The notes beneath the pieces are model-generated. The model made no database searches and was not told the origin of the DNA. It was given only the letters and a program-made list of their open reading frames with translations. A DNA stretch of 64,000 bases from Knoellia locipacati (GTDB lineage: Bacteria > Actinomycetota > Actinomycetes > Actinomycetales > Dermatophilaceae): contig NZ_BKBA01000004.1 in the NCBI RefSeq assembly GCF_007992835.1, forward strand, positions 285,391 to 349,390, read 5' to 3'. Shown here in pieces: positions 49,364-58,074 of this stretch. How positions within the stretch are numbered: position 1 is the first letter of the stretch; the number at the start of each line of letters is the position of its first letter. The position numbers and the translations under genes are program-made.

Positions 49364-49777
49364 ATGTTCGCGAGCAGCGTCGCCGAGGTGGTCGTCCTTC
49401 TCGTCCTCGTCGTGCTCCCGATCGCCGCACTCGTGGCGCTCGTCGTCCTCGTCCTGCGGCTGCGGACCCGGGTGAAGCACCTCGAGCGCCAGCGGCCCGT
49501 GGGCGCCGGTGACCTCGCCGCCCTGCGCGCCGACATCGGCCAGGCGCTGCGGCACGTGGCGGTCGTGCGCTACGACGCGTTCGGCGACATGGGCGGGCGG
49601 CTGAGCTTCAGCGCGGCCATCGTCGACGACCGCGGTGACGGCGTCGTCCTGTCCTCGATCCACGCGCGCGGCGAGTCCCGCACCTATGCCAAGGGCATCA
49701 CCGGGGGTGGCTCCGACGCCACGCTCACCCCCGAGGAGCAGCAGGCGCTGAGCGCCGCCCGGACGGGGAAGAACTGA
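49364..49777 (+). CDS. DUF4446 family membrane protein
   Basis: A 137-residue protein. One N-terminal transmembrane helix (VVVLLVLVVLPIAALVALVVLVL), a short coiled coil (LRTRVKHLERQ), then the DUF4446 core HVAVVRYDAFGDMGGRLSFSAAIVDDRGDGVVLSSIHARGESRTYAK (quoted as its hallmark, in part) and a closing LTPEEQQAL. Function unknown; the family is often found beside pheA in actinobacteria. Its stop overlaps the pheA start by one base (TGATG), so the genes are coupled. Confidence 0.88.
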   Translation: MFASSVAEVVVLLVLVVLPIAALVALVVLVLRLRTRVKHLERQRPVGAGDLAALRADIGQALRHVAVVRYDAFGDMGGRLSFSAAIVDDRGDGVVLSSIHARGESRTYAKGITGGGSDATLTPEEQQALSAARTGKN

Positions 49778-50709
49778 TGGCCGACGTGACGCGCTACGGC
49801 TACCTCGGCCCCGAGGGCACCTTCACGCAGATGGCGCTGCTCGCGTGGTCCGCCTCGCACGACGGCGAGCACGTGCCGTTCGGTTCGGTGGACTCCGCGC
49901 TGGAGGCGTTGCGGCGCAGCGAGATCGACGCCGCGATGGTCCCGATCGAGAACTCCGTCGAGGGCGGCGTCTCCGCGACCCTCGACGCCCTCGCCAGCGG
50001 CGACCCGCTGGTCGTCATCGGCGAGGTCAACGTCCCGATCACCTTCGTGCTGGCCGCCCGAGCCGGTATGCCGCGTGCCGACGTCCGCGCGGTCGGCACC
50101 CACTCGCACGCCTGGGCGCAGGTCCGCGGCTGGATGGATGCGAACCTCCCGGGCGCGGCCTACGTCCCGACCCTGTCGACCGCGGCCGCCGCGGCCGGCC
50201 TGTCGAGCGGGGTCGAGCAGGCCTACGACGCCGCCGTGTGTGCACCGGTCGCCGCGTCGAACCACGGGCTCGAGGTGCTCGCCTCCGACATCGGCGACCG
50301 CGCCGGTGCCGTGACGCGCTTCGTCCTCGTCTCGCGGCCGGGCACACTCCCCGAGCGCACCGGCGCCGACAAGACCACGGTCATGCTCTTCCAGCGGCAC
50401 AACCGGGCCGGTGGCCTCCTCGAGCTGCTCGAGCAGTTCGCGGTGCGCGGCATCAACATGACCCGGCTCGAGTCGCGCCCGACCAAGGGCTCGCTCGGCT
50501 CGTACTGCTTCTCGATCGACTTCGAGGGCCACGTCCTCGACGAGCGGGTCGGCGAGGCGCTCATGGGGCTCAAGCGGGTGTGCGCCGAGGTGCGCTTCCT
50601 CGGGTCCTACCCGCGCGAGGACGGCGCCGCCGTCGACGTCGCGCCCCTCACGACCGACGCCGACTTCGCCGGCGCCCGCGACTGGCTCCGCTCGCTGCGC
50701 GGCAGCTGA
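49777..50709 (+). CDS. pheA: Prephenate dehydratase
   Basis: A 310-residue stand-alone enzyme of phenylalanine synthesis, converting prephenate to phenylpyruvate. The catalytic domain shows YGYLGPEGTFTQMAL, AMVPIENSVEGGV, GTHSHAWAQVRGWM and the diagnostic GAVTRFVLVSRP (Thr-Arg-Phe). A C-terminal ACT domain (GGLLELLEQFAVRGINMTRLESRPTKGS, with the ESRP motif) gives allosteric control by phenylalanine. Length fits the monofunctional actinobacterial type. It follows DUF4446 with a one-base overlap and ends before two hairpins. Confidence 0.94.
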   Translation: MADVTRYGYLGPEGTFTQMALLAWSASHDGEHVPFGSVDSALEALRRSEIDAAMVPIENSVEGGVSATLDALASGDPLVVIGEVNVPITFVLAARAGMPRADVRAVGTHSHAWAQVRGWMDANLPGAAYVPTLSTAAAAAGLSSGVEQAYDAAVCAPVAASNHGLEVLASDIGDRAGAVTRFVLVSRPGTLPERTGADKTTVMLFQRHNRAGGLLELLEQFAVRGINMTRLESRPTKGSLGSYCFSIDFEGHVLDERVGEALMGLKRVCAEVRFLGSYPREDGAAVDVAPLTTDADFAGARDWLRSLRGS

Positions 50710-50752
50710 CCCGGCGCTGGCCGCTCCGCCACGACCGGCGCAGATCGTGGTC

Positions 50753-50778
50753 AGCGGCGCAGCCATGACTGCGCCGCT
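50753..50778. terminator. 10-bp hairpin downstream of pheA
   Basis: Arms 50753-50762 (AGCGGCGCAG) and 50769-50778 pair perfectly with a 6-base loop, 44 bases after the pheA stop. No T tract. Confidence 0.5.
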
Positions 50779-50789
50779 CGGCAGGCCCT

Positions 50790-50811
50790 GCGCCGCGCGT
50801 TCACGCGGCGC
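50790..50811. terminator. Second GC hairpin downstream of pheA
   Basis: GCGCCGCG (50790-50797) pairs with CGCGGCGC (50804-50811) around a 6-base loop. With the hairpin at 50753 it forms a tandem pair between pheA and the next small gene. Confidence 0.45.
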
Positions 50812-50888
50812 GCACCGGGACGCACCCCCGACCCGGCACGGTCGACGCGCCGCAGGTCGACCAGCGCGCGCCCTGCCGGGCGAATCGC

Positions 50889-50894
50889 TAGCCT
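50889..50894 (+). promoter_or_regulatory. -10 box of small membrane-protein gene
   Basis: TAGCCT lies 6 bases before the ATG at 50901. Confidence 0.52.
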
Positions 50895-50900
50895 CCTGCC

Positions 50901-51179
50901 ATGGCGACCACACCCCCGCAGCAGCCCGTCCTCCGGCCGCGGACGGACGAGTCCCCGCGGCCCGCGAGGCGTGAAGGGATCGCGGCTCTGCGCGACGTGG
51001 CGATCGGCGTGTTCTTCGTCGTGTTCACCACCAGCCGGCTCCACGCGGAGGGGTTCGGCTGGCTCACCGTCACCGTGCTGATCCTCGCGTCGGGCGCACT
51101 CGGCGCCAAGATCGCGATCTACGCCCCGCTGCTCAGGACCACGAAGGCGCAGGGTCAGGCGGTGCCCGATCCCTCGTAG
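50901..51179 (+). CDS. Small membrane protein of unknown function
   Basis: A 92-residue protein with a Pro/Arg-rich cytoplasmic N-terminus (~35 residues) and two predicted transmembrane segments (ALRDVAIGVFFVVFTTSRL and WLTVTVLILASGALGAKIAIYA). I do not recognise a family. Leaderless start with -10 TAGCCT. Its last 25 bases overlap the convergent PlsC-like gene. Coding is supported by the promoter and by frame-typical third-position GC. Confidence 0.62.
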   Translation: MATTPPQQPVLRPRTDESPRPARREGIAALRDVAIGVFFVVFTTSRLHAEGFGWLTVTVLILASGALGAKIAIYAPLLRTTKAQGQAVPDPS

Positions 51180-52174
51180 GCCGTGACCCAGTCGTCGATC
51201 TCGGTCCAGCGCTCATCCAGCCACTCCGCGATGGCGGGAGCGTCGTCGGGGACGTCGCCCGCGGCATACGTGTGGGTGCGCACGAGGAACGGACGGTCCG
51301 TGAACGGGATGGCGTCCCAGATCTCGCGCGGCGTCGAGAGGTGGCCGAAGCCCGCGTGCCCGACGATCATGACGTCGGCGTCGGGTCGCTCGTCGAGCAC
51401 CGCCACGACGCCCTTGGTCTTGGGCGGCAACGTGTTCCAGAGCGAGACGGCGCGGCGTGCCCGCAGCTCCTGACCCGCCTCACGCAGGCGGGAGATGAGC
51501 CGTCGGCGGCGGTCGGGTGAGAAGTTCTGCCCCTCGGGGAAGAGCAGGAGCACGTCGTCGTGCTTGAGTCCACGGGCCAGCTCGCGCACCCCCTCGACGC
51601 GGTCGTCGCCGGCGCCGGTGCGTGACGGGACGAAGTACGAACGCATCTGGGTGAGCAGGGTGTCGACCATGGGGTCCCACCGAAGTGCCTCTGCGAGAAC
51701 GATCTTGGGCATCCGGCCGGCGGTGTGGCCGAGCAGCCAGGCCAGGGCGATCGAGTCGCCCGGGCCGGCGTGGCGGGCGAAGGCGACGAGCGGCGCACCC
51801 TCGTTGCCGAAGTGCATGCGGTCGTCGAGGCGGACCTCGAAGCCGACCCAGCGCTTGCCGAGGATCATCGCCCGGTTGAGCCCGGCGAGGAACACCTGCT
51901 CGTGGTCGTCCTCCCACGTCGGTCCCGTGCCGTCGCGGTCCTTGAGCCTGAGCCGCCAGCAGTCCAGCAGCATCCGGACGTCGACCCACACGAGGCCGAC
52001 CCCGAGGCAGCTCACCCGGAACAACCGGGCCCGCTTGTCGACGAACGCGTGGAACGCCCCCGCGACGATGACCGGCGTCGCCAGCCCGGTGACCGCGGCG
52101 GCTCCCACCGGCCACACGACGGGCAGCACGCGACGGGCGAACCGCGGCGGCTTCGGGATTCCCGCAAGACCCAT
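51155..52174 (-). CDS. PlsC-like lysophospholipid acyltransferase family protein
   Basis: A 339-residue membrane-associated protein. An N-terminal hydrophobic region (VLPVVWPVGAAAVTGLATPVIVAGAF) is followed by an acyltransferase domain with FARHAGPGDSIAL (the His-x4-Asp catalytic motif) and LLLFPEGQNFSPDRRRR (the glycerophosphate-binding Pro-Glu-Gly motif). It should transfer acyl groups to a lysophospholipid or related acceptor. The ATG at 52174 follows a TACAGT -10 box by 6 bases. It adjoins a patatin-type and a HAD-PlsC gene, forming a phospholipid-related group. Confidence 0.83.
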   Translation of the reverse strand: MGLAGIPKPPRFARRVLPVVWPVGAAAVTGLATPVIVAGAFHAFVDKRARLFRVSCLGVGLVWVDVRMLLDCWRLRLKDRDGTGPTWEDDHEQVFLAGLNRAMILGKRWVGFEVRLDDRMHFGNEGAPLVAFARHAGPGDSIALAWLLGHTAGRMPKIVLAEALRWDPMVDTLLTQMRSYFVPSRTGAGDDRVEGVRELARGLKHDDVLLLFPEGQNFSPDRRRRLISRLREAGQELRARRAVSLWNTLPPKTKGVVAVLDERPDADVMIVGHAGFGHLSTPREIWDAIPFTDRPFLVRTHTYAAGDVPDDAPAIAEWLDERWTEIDDWVTAYEGSGTA

Positions 52175-52180
52175 GACGTG

Positions 52181-52186
52181 ACTGTA
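52181..52186 (-). promoter_or_regulatory. -10 box overlapping a GTATGCCG repeat
   Basis: TACAGT on the minus strand ends 6 bases before the ATG at 52174. Its TAC is the end of the CGGCATAC copy read on that strand (52184-52191). Confidence 0.55.
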
Positions 52187-52196
52187 TGCCGTGGGA

Positions 52197-53009
52197 TCAG
52201 AGCTCGGAGAGGTATGCCGTCGACGCGGCATACGCCTGCTCGGCGCGTTCAGTGAGGCGCGAGGCCCGACCGTAGGTCAGCGCGACCGACGGTGACTCGG
52301 GGGCGCCGCTGGGCAGGACGTGCACCTCGACGCCGTCGGGGATCGACTCCATCTCGTGGACGTAGCGGTGGCGGCGCGAGATCTCGAACGCGACGACGCC
52401 CACCTCCCACGGCCGGCGCGGGGGAGTGAGCGGCTGCTCGACCCGGCCCACCTGGAGGACGAAGATCCGGTCGGCGCCCAGGCTCACCGCGCGGCCGACG
52501 GGGATCGAGTGGACGAGCCCGCCGTCGAGGTAGTGGTGCCCGTCGATCTCGACCGCCGGGAACAGCCCGGGCACCGAGCAGGAGGCGACGACCGGGTCGA
52601 CGAGCTCGCCCGACGAGAACCATGTCGAGCCCGCCGTCTCGATGCACGCGGCGACGCACTGGAAGGGCACCTCGAGCTCCTCGAAGGTGTCGACCGGCAG
52701 GTGGTCGTCGACGATCGAGCGCAGCGGTGCGCTCGTCAGGAGGTGCGTGCGGAAGCGCGCGATCCGCGCCGCCGAGCGCATGGGGTTCTCGAGGAAGATG
52801 CCGCTGGAGCCGACGGCGCGCCAGGCCTCGGCGAGGGCGCGGATGCCGTCGACCGAGGGGTCGGCGGCGACGAACGCTCCGTTGAGCGCGCCGATGCTCG
52901 TGCCGACGACGAGGTCGGGTCGCACCCCCCGCTCGGCCAGCGCTCGCAGCATCCCGACCTGGGTCGTGCCGAGCACCCCGCCACCGCCGAGCACGTACGC
53001 CGTCGTCAT
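52197..53009 (-). CDS. Patatin-like phospholipase
   Basis: A 270-residue acyl hydrolase. The glycine-rich oxyanion loop is VLGGGGVLGTTQVGML, the nucleophile elbow is VVGTSIGALNGAF (Ser in Gly-x-Ser-x-Gly), and the catalytic Asp is in YLDGGLVHSIP (Asp-Gly-Gly), a complete Ser-Asp dyad. No signal peptide, so it is probably cytoplasmic. It would deacylate phospholipids or other acyl esters, consistent with the acyltransferases on both sides. TAGGCT lies 6 bases before the ATG. Its 3' end encodes two closely spaced copies of the window-wide octamer. Confidence 0.88.
   Translation of the reverse strand: MTTAYVLGGGGVLGTTQVGMLRALAERGVRPDLVVGTSIGALNGAFVAADPSVDGIRALAEAWRAVGSSGIFLENPMRSAARIARFRTHLLTSAPLRSIVDDHLPVDTFEELEVPFQCVAACIETAGSTWFSSGELVDPVVASCSVPGLFPAVEIDGHHYLDGGLVHSIPVGRAVSLGADRIFVLQVGRVEQPLTPPRRPWEVGVVAFEISRRHRYVHEMESIPDGVEVHVLPSGAPESPSVALTYGRASRLTERAEQAYAASTAYLSEL
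52212..52233. repeat. Intragenic GTATGCCG...CGGCATAC inverted pair
   Basis: Two octamer copies face each other across 6 bases (52212-52219 and 52226-52233) inside the 3' end of the patatin gene, with a third copy at 52184 in the adjacent promoter. This is the densest cluster in the window. Confidence 0.6.
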
Positions 53010-53015
53010 ACCGGC

Positions 53016-53021
53016 AGCCTA
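53016..53021 (-). promoter_or_regulatory. -10 box of patatin gene
   Basis: TAGGCT on the minus strand lies 6 bases before the ATG at 53009. The divergent HAD-PlsC gene uses the same hexamer and spacing. Confidence 0.55.
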
Positions 53022-53069
53022 TGCACCCCCGACGGTGGCCGACCGCACGGCAGCCGACGGGCCCGGCCA

Positions 53070-53075
53070 TAGGCT
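53070..53075 (+). promoter_or_regulatory. -10 box of HAD-PlsC gene
   Basis: TAGGCT lies 6 bases before the ATG at 53082, arguing against the GTG at 53076 as the start. Confidence 0.57.
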
Positions 53076-53081
53076 GTGGTC

Positions 53082-54476
53082 ATGCCAGGCGCCGCGTTCT
53101 TCGACCTCGACCGGACCCTGCTCCAGGGCGGGACCGGCCCGCACCTCACGCAGGCGATGGTCGACCTCGGGGTCGTGCCGCGGTCGCTGCCCGGGCAGGG
53201 CCTGCTGTTCAAGGCGTTCGACCTCGTCGGCGAGAACCTCCCGTCGATCTTCCTGGCCCGTCAGGCGACGCTCGTGGCGCGCGGCAAGGACTCGACGAGC
53301 TTCGACGCCGCCGCCAAGAACGCCGCCGAGGTCATCGCCGAGCTCGTCCACCCCTTCGCGCTCGCGCTCATCGAGCAGCACAAGGCGGAGGGCCGCCCGG
53401 TCGTCATGGCGACGACGACGCCGGAGCACCTCATCAAGCCGCTGGCCGACCTCCTCGGCTTCGACCACGTCCTCGCGACCCGCTACGGCACCAAGGAGGA
53501 CGGCCGCTTCGACGGCTCGATCCGCGGTCCGTTCGTCTGGTCGACCGGCAAGCTCTCGGCGGTGCGGCACTTCGCCGCCGAGCACGACATCGACCTCGCC
53601 GAGAGCTTCGCCTACTCGGACTCGATCTTCGACCTGCCGCTCCTCGAGGCCGTCGGGTCACCTGCCGCGGTCAACCCCGACCCACGACTGACGGTGTATG
53701 CCGTGGCCCGCCGGTGGCCGATCGTGCACTTCGACGTGTCGCCGGGCGTCCTCAAGATCCCGGTCGTCGGCATCGAGCTCCAGCGGTTCCTCCTCGAGGG
53801 GCTGCGCTCGACGTTCTTCCCGTGCGCCCGCTTCGACATCGAGGGCATCGAGAACATCCCGCGCCACGGTCCGGTCATCCTCGTCGGCAACCACCGCAGC
53901 TACTTCGACGTCGTGGCGATGGCCAACGTCGTCCGCCGCTCAGGGCGCACGGCCCGGGTGCTCGGCAAGAAGGAGCTCTTCGACGTGCCCGTGCTCGGCT
54001 CGTTCATCGCAGCCGCCGGTGGCATCAGGGTCGACCGGGCCGAGGGCGGAGCGGTGTCCTACGACATGGCGGCGCTCGCGCTCGAGGGCGGCGAGATGGT
54101 CGGGCTTCTCCCGGAGGGGACCATCCCGCGCGGCGAGGCGTTCTTCGACCCGGTGCTCAAGGGCAAGACCGGTGCGGCCCGGCTCGCCGCCGCCAGCCGG
54201 GCGCCCGTCATCCCGGTGGGGATGTGGGGCACCGAGAAGGTCTGGCCCCGCTCGTCGAAGCTGCCGAACCTGCTCAACCTCTCGAACCCGCCGACCGTGC
54301 GGATCCGGGTCGGTCCGCCGGTCGAGCTCACCTACCGCTCACCGGCCGCCGACACCAAGCGGATCATGGCCGCGATCAGCGACCTGCTCCCACCCGAGGC
54401 GCGTGAGAAGCGCGTCCCCACCAGGGACGAGCTGCGCACGACCTACCCCGACGGGCGCATCCCCGGCGAGGAGTGA
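53082..54476 (+). CDS. HAD-IB hydrolase fused to PlsC acyltransferase
   Basis: A 464-residue two-domain protein. Residues ~1-220 form a HAD-IB (SerB-like) phosphatase: AAFFDLDRTLLQGG (nucleophile Asp), VMATTTPEHLIKPLADLLGFDHVLATRYG and FAYSDSIFDLPLLEAVG. Residues ~255-440 form a 1-acylglycerol-3-phosphate acyltransferase: ILVGNHRSYFDVVAM (His-x4-Asp) and GLLPEGTIPRGEAFF. The same fusion is common in actinobacteria and fits coupled acylation and dephosphorylation in phospholipid or triacylglycerol synthesis. It is divergent from the patatin gene. Confidence 0.9.
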   Translation: MPGAAFFDLDRTLLQGGTGPHLTQAMVDLGVVPRSLPGQGLLFKAFDLVGENLPSIFLARQATLVARGKDSTSFDAAAKNAAEVIAELVHPFALALIEQHKAEGRPVVMATTTPEHLIKPLADLLGFDHVLATRYGTKEDGRFDGSIRGPFVWSTGKLSAVRHFAAEHDIDLAESFAYSDSIFDLPLLEAVGSPAAVNPDPRLTVYAVARRWPIVHFDVSPGVLKIPVVGIELQRFLLEGLRSTFFPCARFDIEGIENIPRHGPVILVGNHRSYFDVVAMANVVRRSGRTARVLGKKELFDVPVLGSFIAAAGGIRVDRAEGGAVSYDMAALALEGGEMVGLLPEGTIPRGEAFFDPVLKGKTGAARLAAASRAPVIPVGMWGTEKVWPRSSKLPNLLNLSNPPTVRIRVGPPVELTYRSPAADTKRIMAAISDLLPPEAREKRVPTRDELRTTYPDGRIPGEE

Positions 54477-54543
54477 GCGCACGCAGCCCCAGCGCCCCGC
54501 CCACCCACCCACCGCCCACCACCCGCCGTCCCCACCAGCACTT

Positions 54544-54589
54544 GCGTCCGCAGACCTGGTCGCGGTGCCGACCACCTGTGCGGACGCAG
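54544..54589 (+). terminator. Imperfect hairpin after HAD-PlsC gene
   Basis: TGCGTCCGCA (54544-54553) pairs with TGCGGACGCA (54580-54589), with an internal mismatch block and a further 5-bp inner pairing. It lies 68 bases past the HAD-PlsC stop. Confidence 0.4.
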
Positions 54590-54647
54590 ACAGTGCCCCG
54601 GGGTCAGGGGCTGTGGATGACGGTCTCTGGATGTCGGACGGACGGCA

Positions 54648-54653
54648 TACGGT
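54648..54653 (+). promoter_or_regulatory. -10 candidate of SNF2 gene on a CGGCATAC repeat
   Basis: TACGGT begins with the last three bases of the repeat at 54643-54650. It would give a leader of about 33 bases containing the AAGGAGG ribosome-binding site at 54675-54681. Confidence 0.4.
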
Positions 54654-54692
54654 GGACGTCGGCCTGCGCGGAAGAAGGAGGTGGGCCCGGCT

Positions 54693-57600
54693 GTGGAACG
54701 AGAGGCAGACACCCTCGCCGAGGTCACCGACCGTGAGCTGGCGAGCGCCTTCGACGCGATGACCCTCGTCCGGGCCGGCGACTACGCACGCGCCGGGCGG
54801 GTGACGAGCATCGTCGTCGCCGACGGCGGCACCCGGGCGGCCGCACGGGTCATCGGCAGCGGTCCGGCGATCTACCGGACCGAGGTCTCGCTCGCCCGTG
54901 ACACGCACGGCCCGTTCCTCGACAGCGACTGCACCTGCCCGGTCGGTGTGGCCTGCAAGCACGCCGCGGCCCTCGTCATCGCGATGCGCACCCAGCGACC
55001 CTGGCGCTCCGACGACGGCTCCGACGGTGCCGCGCGGACGACGTCGTGGCGCGACGCCCTCGACGAGCTCCTCGACGTCGTCGAGCCCGAGCCCGAGACC
55101 GGCTCGGTCGGTCTGCTCCTCGACGTCGAGGTCCCGCGCGGTCGCCCCAACCCGTGGCACCCCGAGGGCGACACCGCGCGGATCCAGCTCCGGCCGGTCG
55201 TCCCGGGCGCGGTCCCCGGCCGCTGGATCAAGACCGGCATCTCGTGGGAGGCCGTGGCCGGTGGCTACTACTCGTCCTACGCCTTCCGTCTCGACGGACC
55301 GCCCCTCGACGCGCTCACCGCGATCGCCGACGCCCACCGGCGCGCCAGCCGGATGGCCTCCTATGGGCGTATGCCGGCCTCGATCCCCCTCGGCCAGCTC
55401 GGCCGCGGGTGGGTCGACCTGCTCGTACGAGCCCGTGACGCGGGCGTCGTCCTCGTCCCGCACCCGACCCAGGCCGGCGAGGTCCACCTCGTCGCCGACG
55501 AGGGCCACTTCGTCCTCGACCTGTCCCCGGCCGGCGACGGCGCCGTGCGGGCCGTCCCCAGCCTCGACCTCCCCGAGGGGGAGGGCGACGTCGTGGTCGT
55601 CGGCGACCCGCCGAGCGGGTGGTTCCGGCAGGAGGGCTCCGACCTGCGCCTCGGCGGGTTCGGGCCCGACGTCGACGTCGCGGCGGCCCGGGTCGTCGAG
55701 CGGGGGCCGTTCACGATTCCGCGCGAGGACTGGTCGACCTTCGCCATCGAGAAGCTGCCGGTCCTGCGCCGGCGGGCCACGGTCCGCACCCACGAGGGGC
55801 TGGCCCTGCCCGAGGTGGCCCCGCCCCGCCTCCACCTGTCGGTCCGCTTCGGCAGCAAGCACACCGCCCACGTCACCTGGTCCTTCCACTACGGGCCGCT
55901 CGACGCCCCCGTCGCGGTGCCGATCGAGCGAGAGCACGTGTCGTTCCGCGACCCCGAGGCGTTCCGCGACCCCACCCGCGAGGCCGAGCTGCTCGAGCTC
56001 GCCCCCGGGCGCCACGACCTGCCGCCGCTGTGGGACCTCACCCGGCTGGGCTGGCGGCTGCGCCACGAGGTCACGCTGAGCGACTTCGACACGGTCACCC
56101 TCACCGACCTGCTGCCGCTGCTCGAGGCCCACGACGACGTGGAGGTCGACGTCCACGGCGAGCGGACGGCATACGCCGAGGTGACGGAGGCTCCGCGGAT
56201 CGCGGTCGGGACGACGCAGTCCAGCGAGGGCAACGACTGGTTCGACCTCAGGATCTCCGTGACCGTCGGCAGCCACGAGGTCCCGCTCGCCGACCTCGTC
56301 ACCGCCCTCGCGCGCGACGAGGAGCGGATGCTCCTGCCCGACGGAGCTTGGTTCACGCTCGACTCACCCGAGCTGCACAAGCTGCGCGCCCTCGTCGAGG
56401 AGGCGCGGGCGTTGCAGGACAAGGCATCCGACCCGCTGCGCCTGTCGGTGCTGCACGCCGGGCTGTGGGACGAGCTCGTCGAGATCGGTGTCGTCGAGGA
56501 GCAGTCGAGCCGGTGGCAGCGCTCGGTGGACGCCCTGCTGGGCATCGACGCCGAGCACACCCCGCCGCCGGCCGAGGTCCCGACGACCCTCAAGGCGACG
56601 CTTCGTCCCTACCAGGAGGAGGGGTTCCGGTGGCTGTCGCTGCTGTGGGACCTCGGCCTCGGTGGGGTGCTCGCCGACGACATGGGGCTGGGCAAGACCG
56701 TCCAGGTCATCGCGACGGCGCTGCGCGCCAAGGAGCGCGGCGAGCTCGTCGACCCGATGCTCATCGTCGCGCCGACCTCGGTGCTCGGCACGTGGGTCGA
56801 CGAGGTCGAGAAGTTCGCGCCCGACCTGAGCATCGCCGTCCTCGACCGCACCCGCGGCAAGGCGAAGGTGCCCATGGACCGGGCGATCGCCGGCGCCGAT
56901 CTCGTCGTGACGACCTATGCCGTGGGCCGGATCGACGCCGAGGCGTTCCGGTCGGTGAGGTGGTCGGCTGCGGTGCTCGACGAGGCGCAGTTCGTCAAGA
57001 ACCACCAGGCGAAGACATATGCGGCGATGCGCCGCCTCCCTGCGCGGGTCACCTTCGCGCTCACCGGCACACCGCTCGAGAACTCGCTCATGGACCTCTG
57101 GTCGCTGCTGTCGATCGTCGCGCCGGGGCTGCACCCGCGCCCGCAGGTGTTCCGCGACCAGTGGGCCAAGCCGATCGAGAACGGCACGGCCCCCGAGACG
57201 CTCGCGACGCTGCGCCGGCGGATCCGCCCGCTCATGCTGCGGCGCACCAAGGAGGCCGTCGCGGCCGACCTGCCGCCCAAGCAGGAGCAGATCCTCCACG
57301 TCGCGCTGCACCCCAAGCACCGCGCGATCTACGACCGCCACCTCGCACGCGAGCGCCAGCGCCTGCTCGGGCTCATCGACGACCTCGACGGCAACCGGAT
57401 CGCCATCCTGCGCGCCCTCACGGTGCTGCGTCAGATGGCGCTCGACCCGACGCTCGTCGACGCCGAGGCCTACGGCGGCGCCGCCCCGAGCGCCAAGGTC
57501 GAGGCGCTCGTCGAGCAGGTCGCCGAGCTCGCGGCCGAGGGCCACCGGGCGCTCGTGTTCAGCCAGTTCACCGGCTTCCTCGCGATCGTCCGAGCACGGC

Positions 57601-57995
57601 TCGAGGCCGAGGACATCCCCCACGCCTACCTCGACGGGTCGACCCGCGACCGCGCCGACGTCGTCCGGGGTTTCCGCGAGGGGACGGCGCCGGTCTTCCT
57701 CATCTCGCTCAAGGCCGGCGGGTTCGGGCTCACGCTCACCGAGGCCGACTACGTCTTCGTCCTCGACCCGTGGTGGAACCCGGCCGCCGAGAACCAGGCC
57801 ATCGACCGCGCGCACCGGATCGGCCAGACCCGCTCGGTCAACGTCTACCGGCTCGTGTCGAGCGAGACCATCGAGGAGAAGGTCGTCGCGCTCCAGGACA
57901 AGAAGCGCGACCTCTTCGCCCGGGTCGTCGACGACGGCAACCTGCTCTCGAGCGCCCTCACCGCCGACGACCTGCGGGGCCTGCTCGACCGGTGA
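54693..57995 (+). CDS. SWIM zinc-finger SNF2/DEAD helicase
   Basis: An 1100-residue protein. A SWIM zinc finger (SDCTCPVGVACKHAAALV, CxC...CxH) lies near residue 75, an actinobacterial middle region of ~550 residues follows, then the Swi2/Snf2 ATPase: LRPYQEEGFRWL, LADDMGLGKTVQ (Walker A, near 663), VLDEAQFVKN (Walker B), ALTGTPLENS, and the C-terminal lobe VFSQFTGFLAI ... ENQAIDRAHRIGQTRSV. It translocates on duplex DNA and may remodel protein-DNA complexes or help repair. AAGGAGG lies about 10 bases before the GTG at 54693; a GTG at 54681 overlaps that site and is less likely. Confidence 0.9.
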   Translation: MEREADTLAEVTDRELASAFDAMTLVRAGDYARAGRVTSIVVADGGTRAAARVIGSGPAIYRTEVSLARDTHGPFLDSDCTCPVGVACKHAAALVIAMRTQRPWRSDDGSDGAARTTSWRDALDELLDVVEPEPETGSVGLLLDVEVPRGRPNPWHPEGDTARIQLRPVVPGAVPGRWIKTGISWEAVAGGYYSSYAFRLDGPPLDALTAIADAHRRASRMASYGRMPASIPLGQLGRGWVDLLVRARDAGVVLVPHPTQAGEVHLVADEGHFVLDLSPAGDGAVRAVPSLDLPEGEGDVVVVGDPPSGWFRQEGSDLRLGGFGPDVDVAAARVVERGPFTIPREDWSTFAIEKLPVLRRRATVRTHEGLALPEVAPPRLHLSVRFGSKHTAHVTWSFHYGPLDAPVAVPIEREHVSFRDPEAFRDPTREAELLELAPGRHDLPPLWDLTRLGWRLRHEVTLSDFDTVTLTDLLPLLEAHDDVEVDVHGERTAYAEVTEAPRIAVGTTQSSEGNDWFDLRISVTVGSHEVPLADLVTALARDEERMLLPDGAWFTLDSPELHKLRALVEEARALQDKASDPLRLSVLHAGLWDELVEIGVVEEQSSRWQRSVDALLGIDAEHTPPPAEVPTTLKATLRPYQEEGFRWLSLLWDLGLGGVLADDMGLGKTVQVIATALRAKERGELVDPMLIVAPTSVLGTWVDEVEKFAPDLSIAVLDRTRGKAKVPMDRAIAGADLVVTTYAVGRIDAEAFRSVRWSAAVLDEAQFVKNHQAKTYAAMRRLPARVTFALTGTPLENSLMDLWSLLSIVAPGLHPRPQVFRDQWAKPIENGTAPETLATLRRRIRPLMLRRTKEAVAADLPPKQEQILHVALHPKHRAIYDRHLARERQRLLGLIDDLDGNRIAILRALTVLRQMALDPTLVDAEAYGGAAPSAKVEALVEQVAELAAEGHRALVFSQFTGFLAIVRARLEAEDIPHAYLDGSTRDRADVVRGFREGTAPVFLISLKAGGFGLTLTEADYVFVLDPWWNPAAENQAIDRAHRIGQTRSVNVYRLVSSETIEEKVVALQDKKRDLFARVVDDGNLLSSALTADDLRGLLDR

Positions 57996-58040
57996 GCCGC
58001 GGCTGCCGCACAGGTGTGACGCGGGCGACGGTGGACCGAG

Positions 58041-58071
58041 TTGACGCGGGGACAGGGGAGGGGCGTACCTT
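58041..58071 (+). promoter_or_regulatory. efeUOB promoter (TTGACG-N19-TACCTT)
   Basis: The -35 TTGACG (58041-58046) and -10 TACCTT (58066-58071) have a 19-base spacer. The expected start site, about 58078, falls within the iron box. Confidence 0.6.
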
Positions 58072-58074
58072 CTG

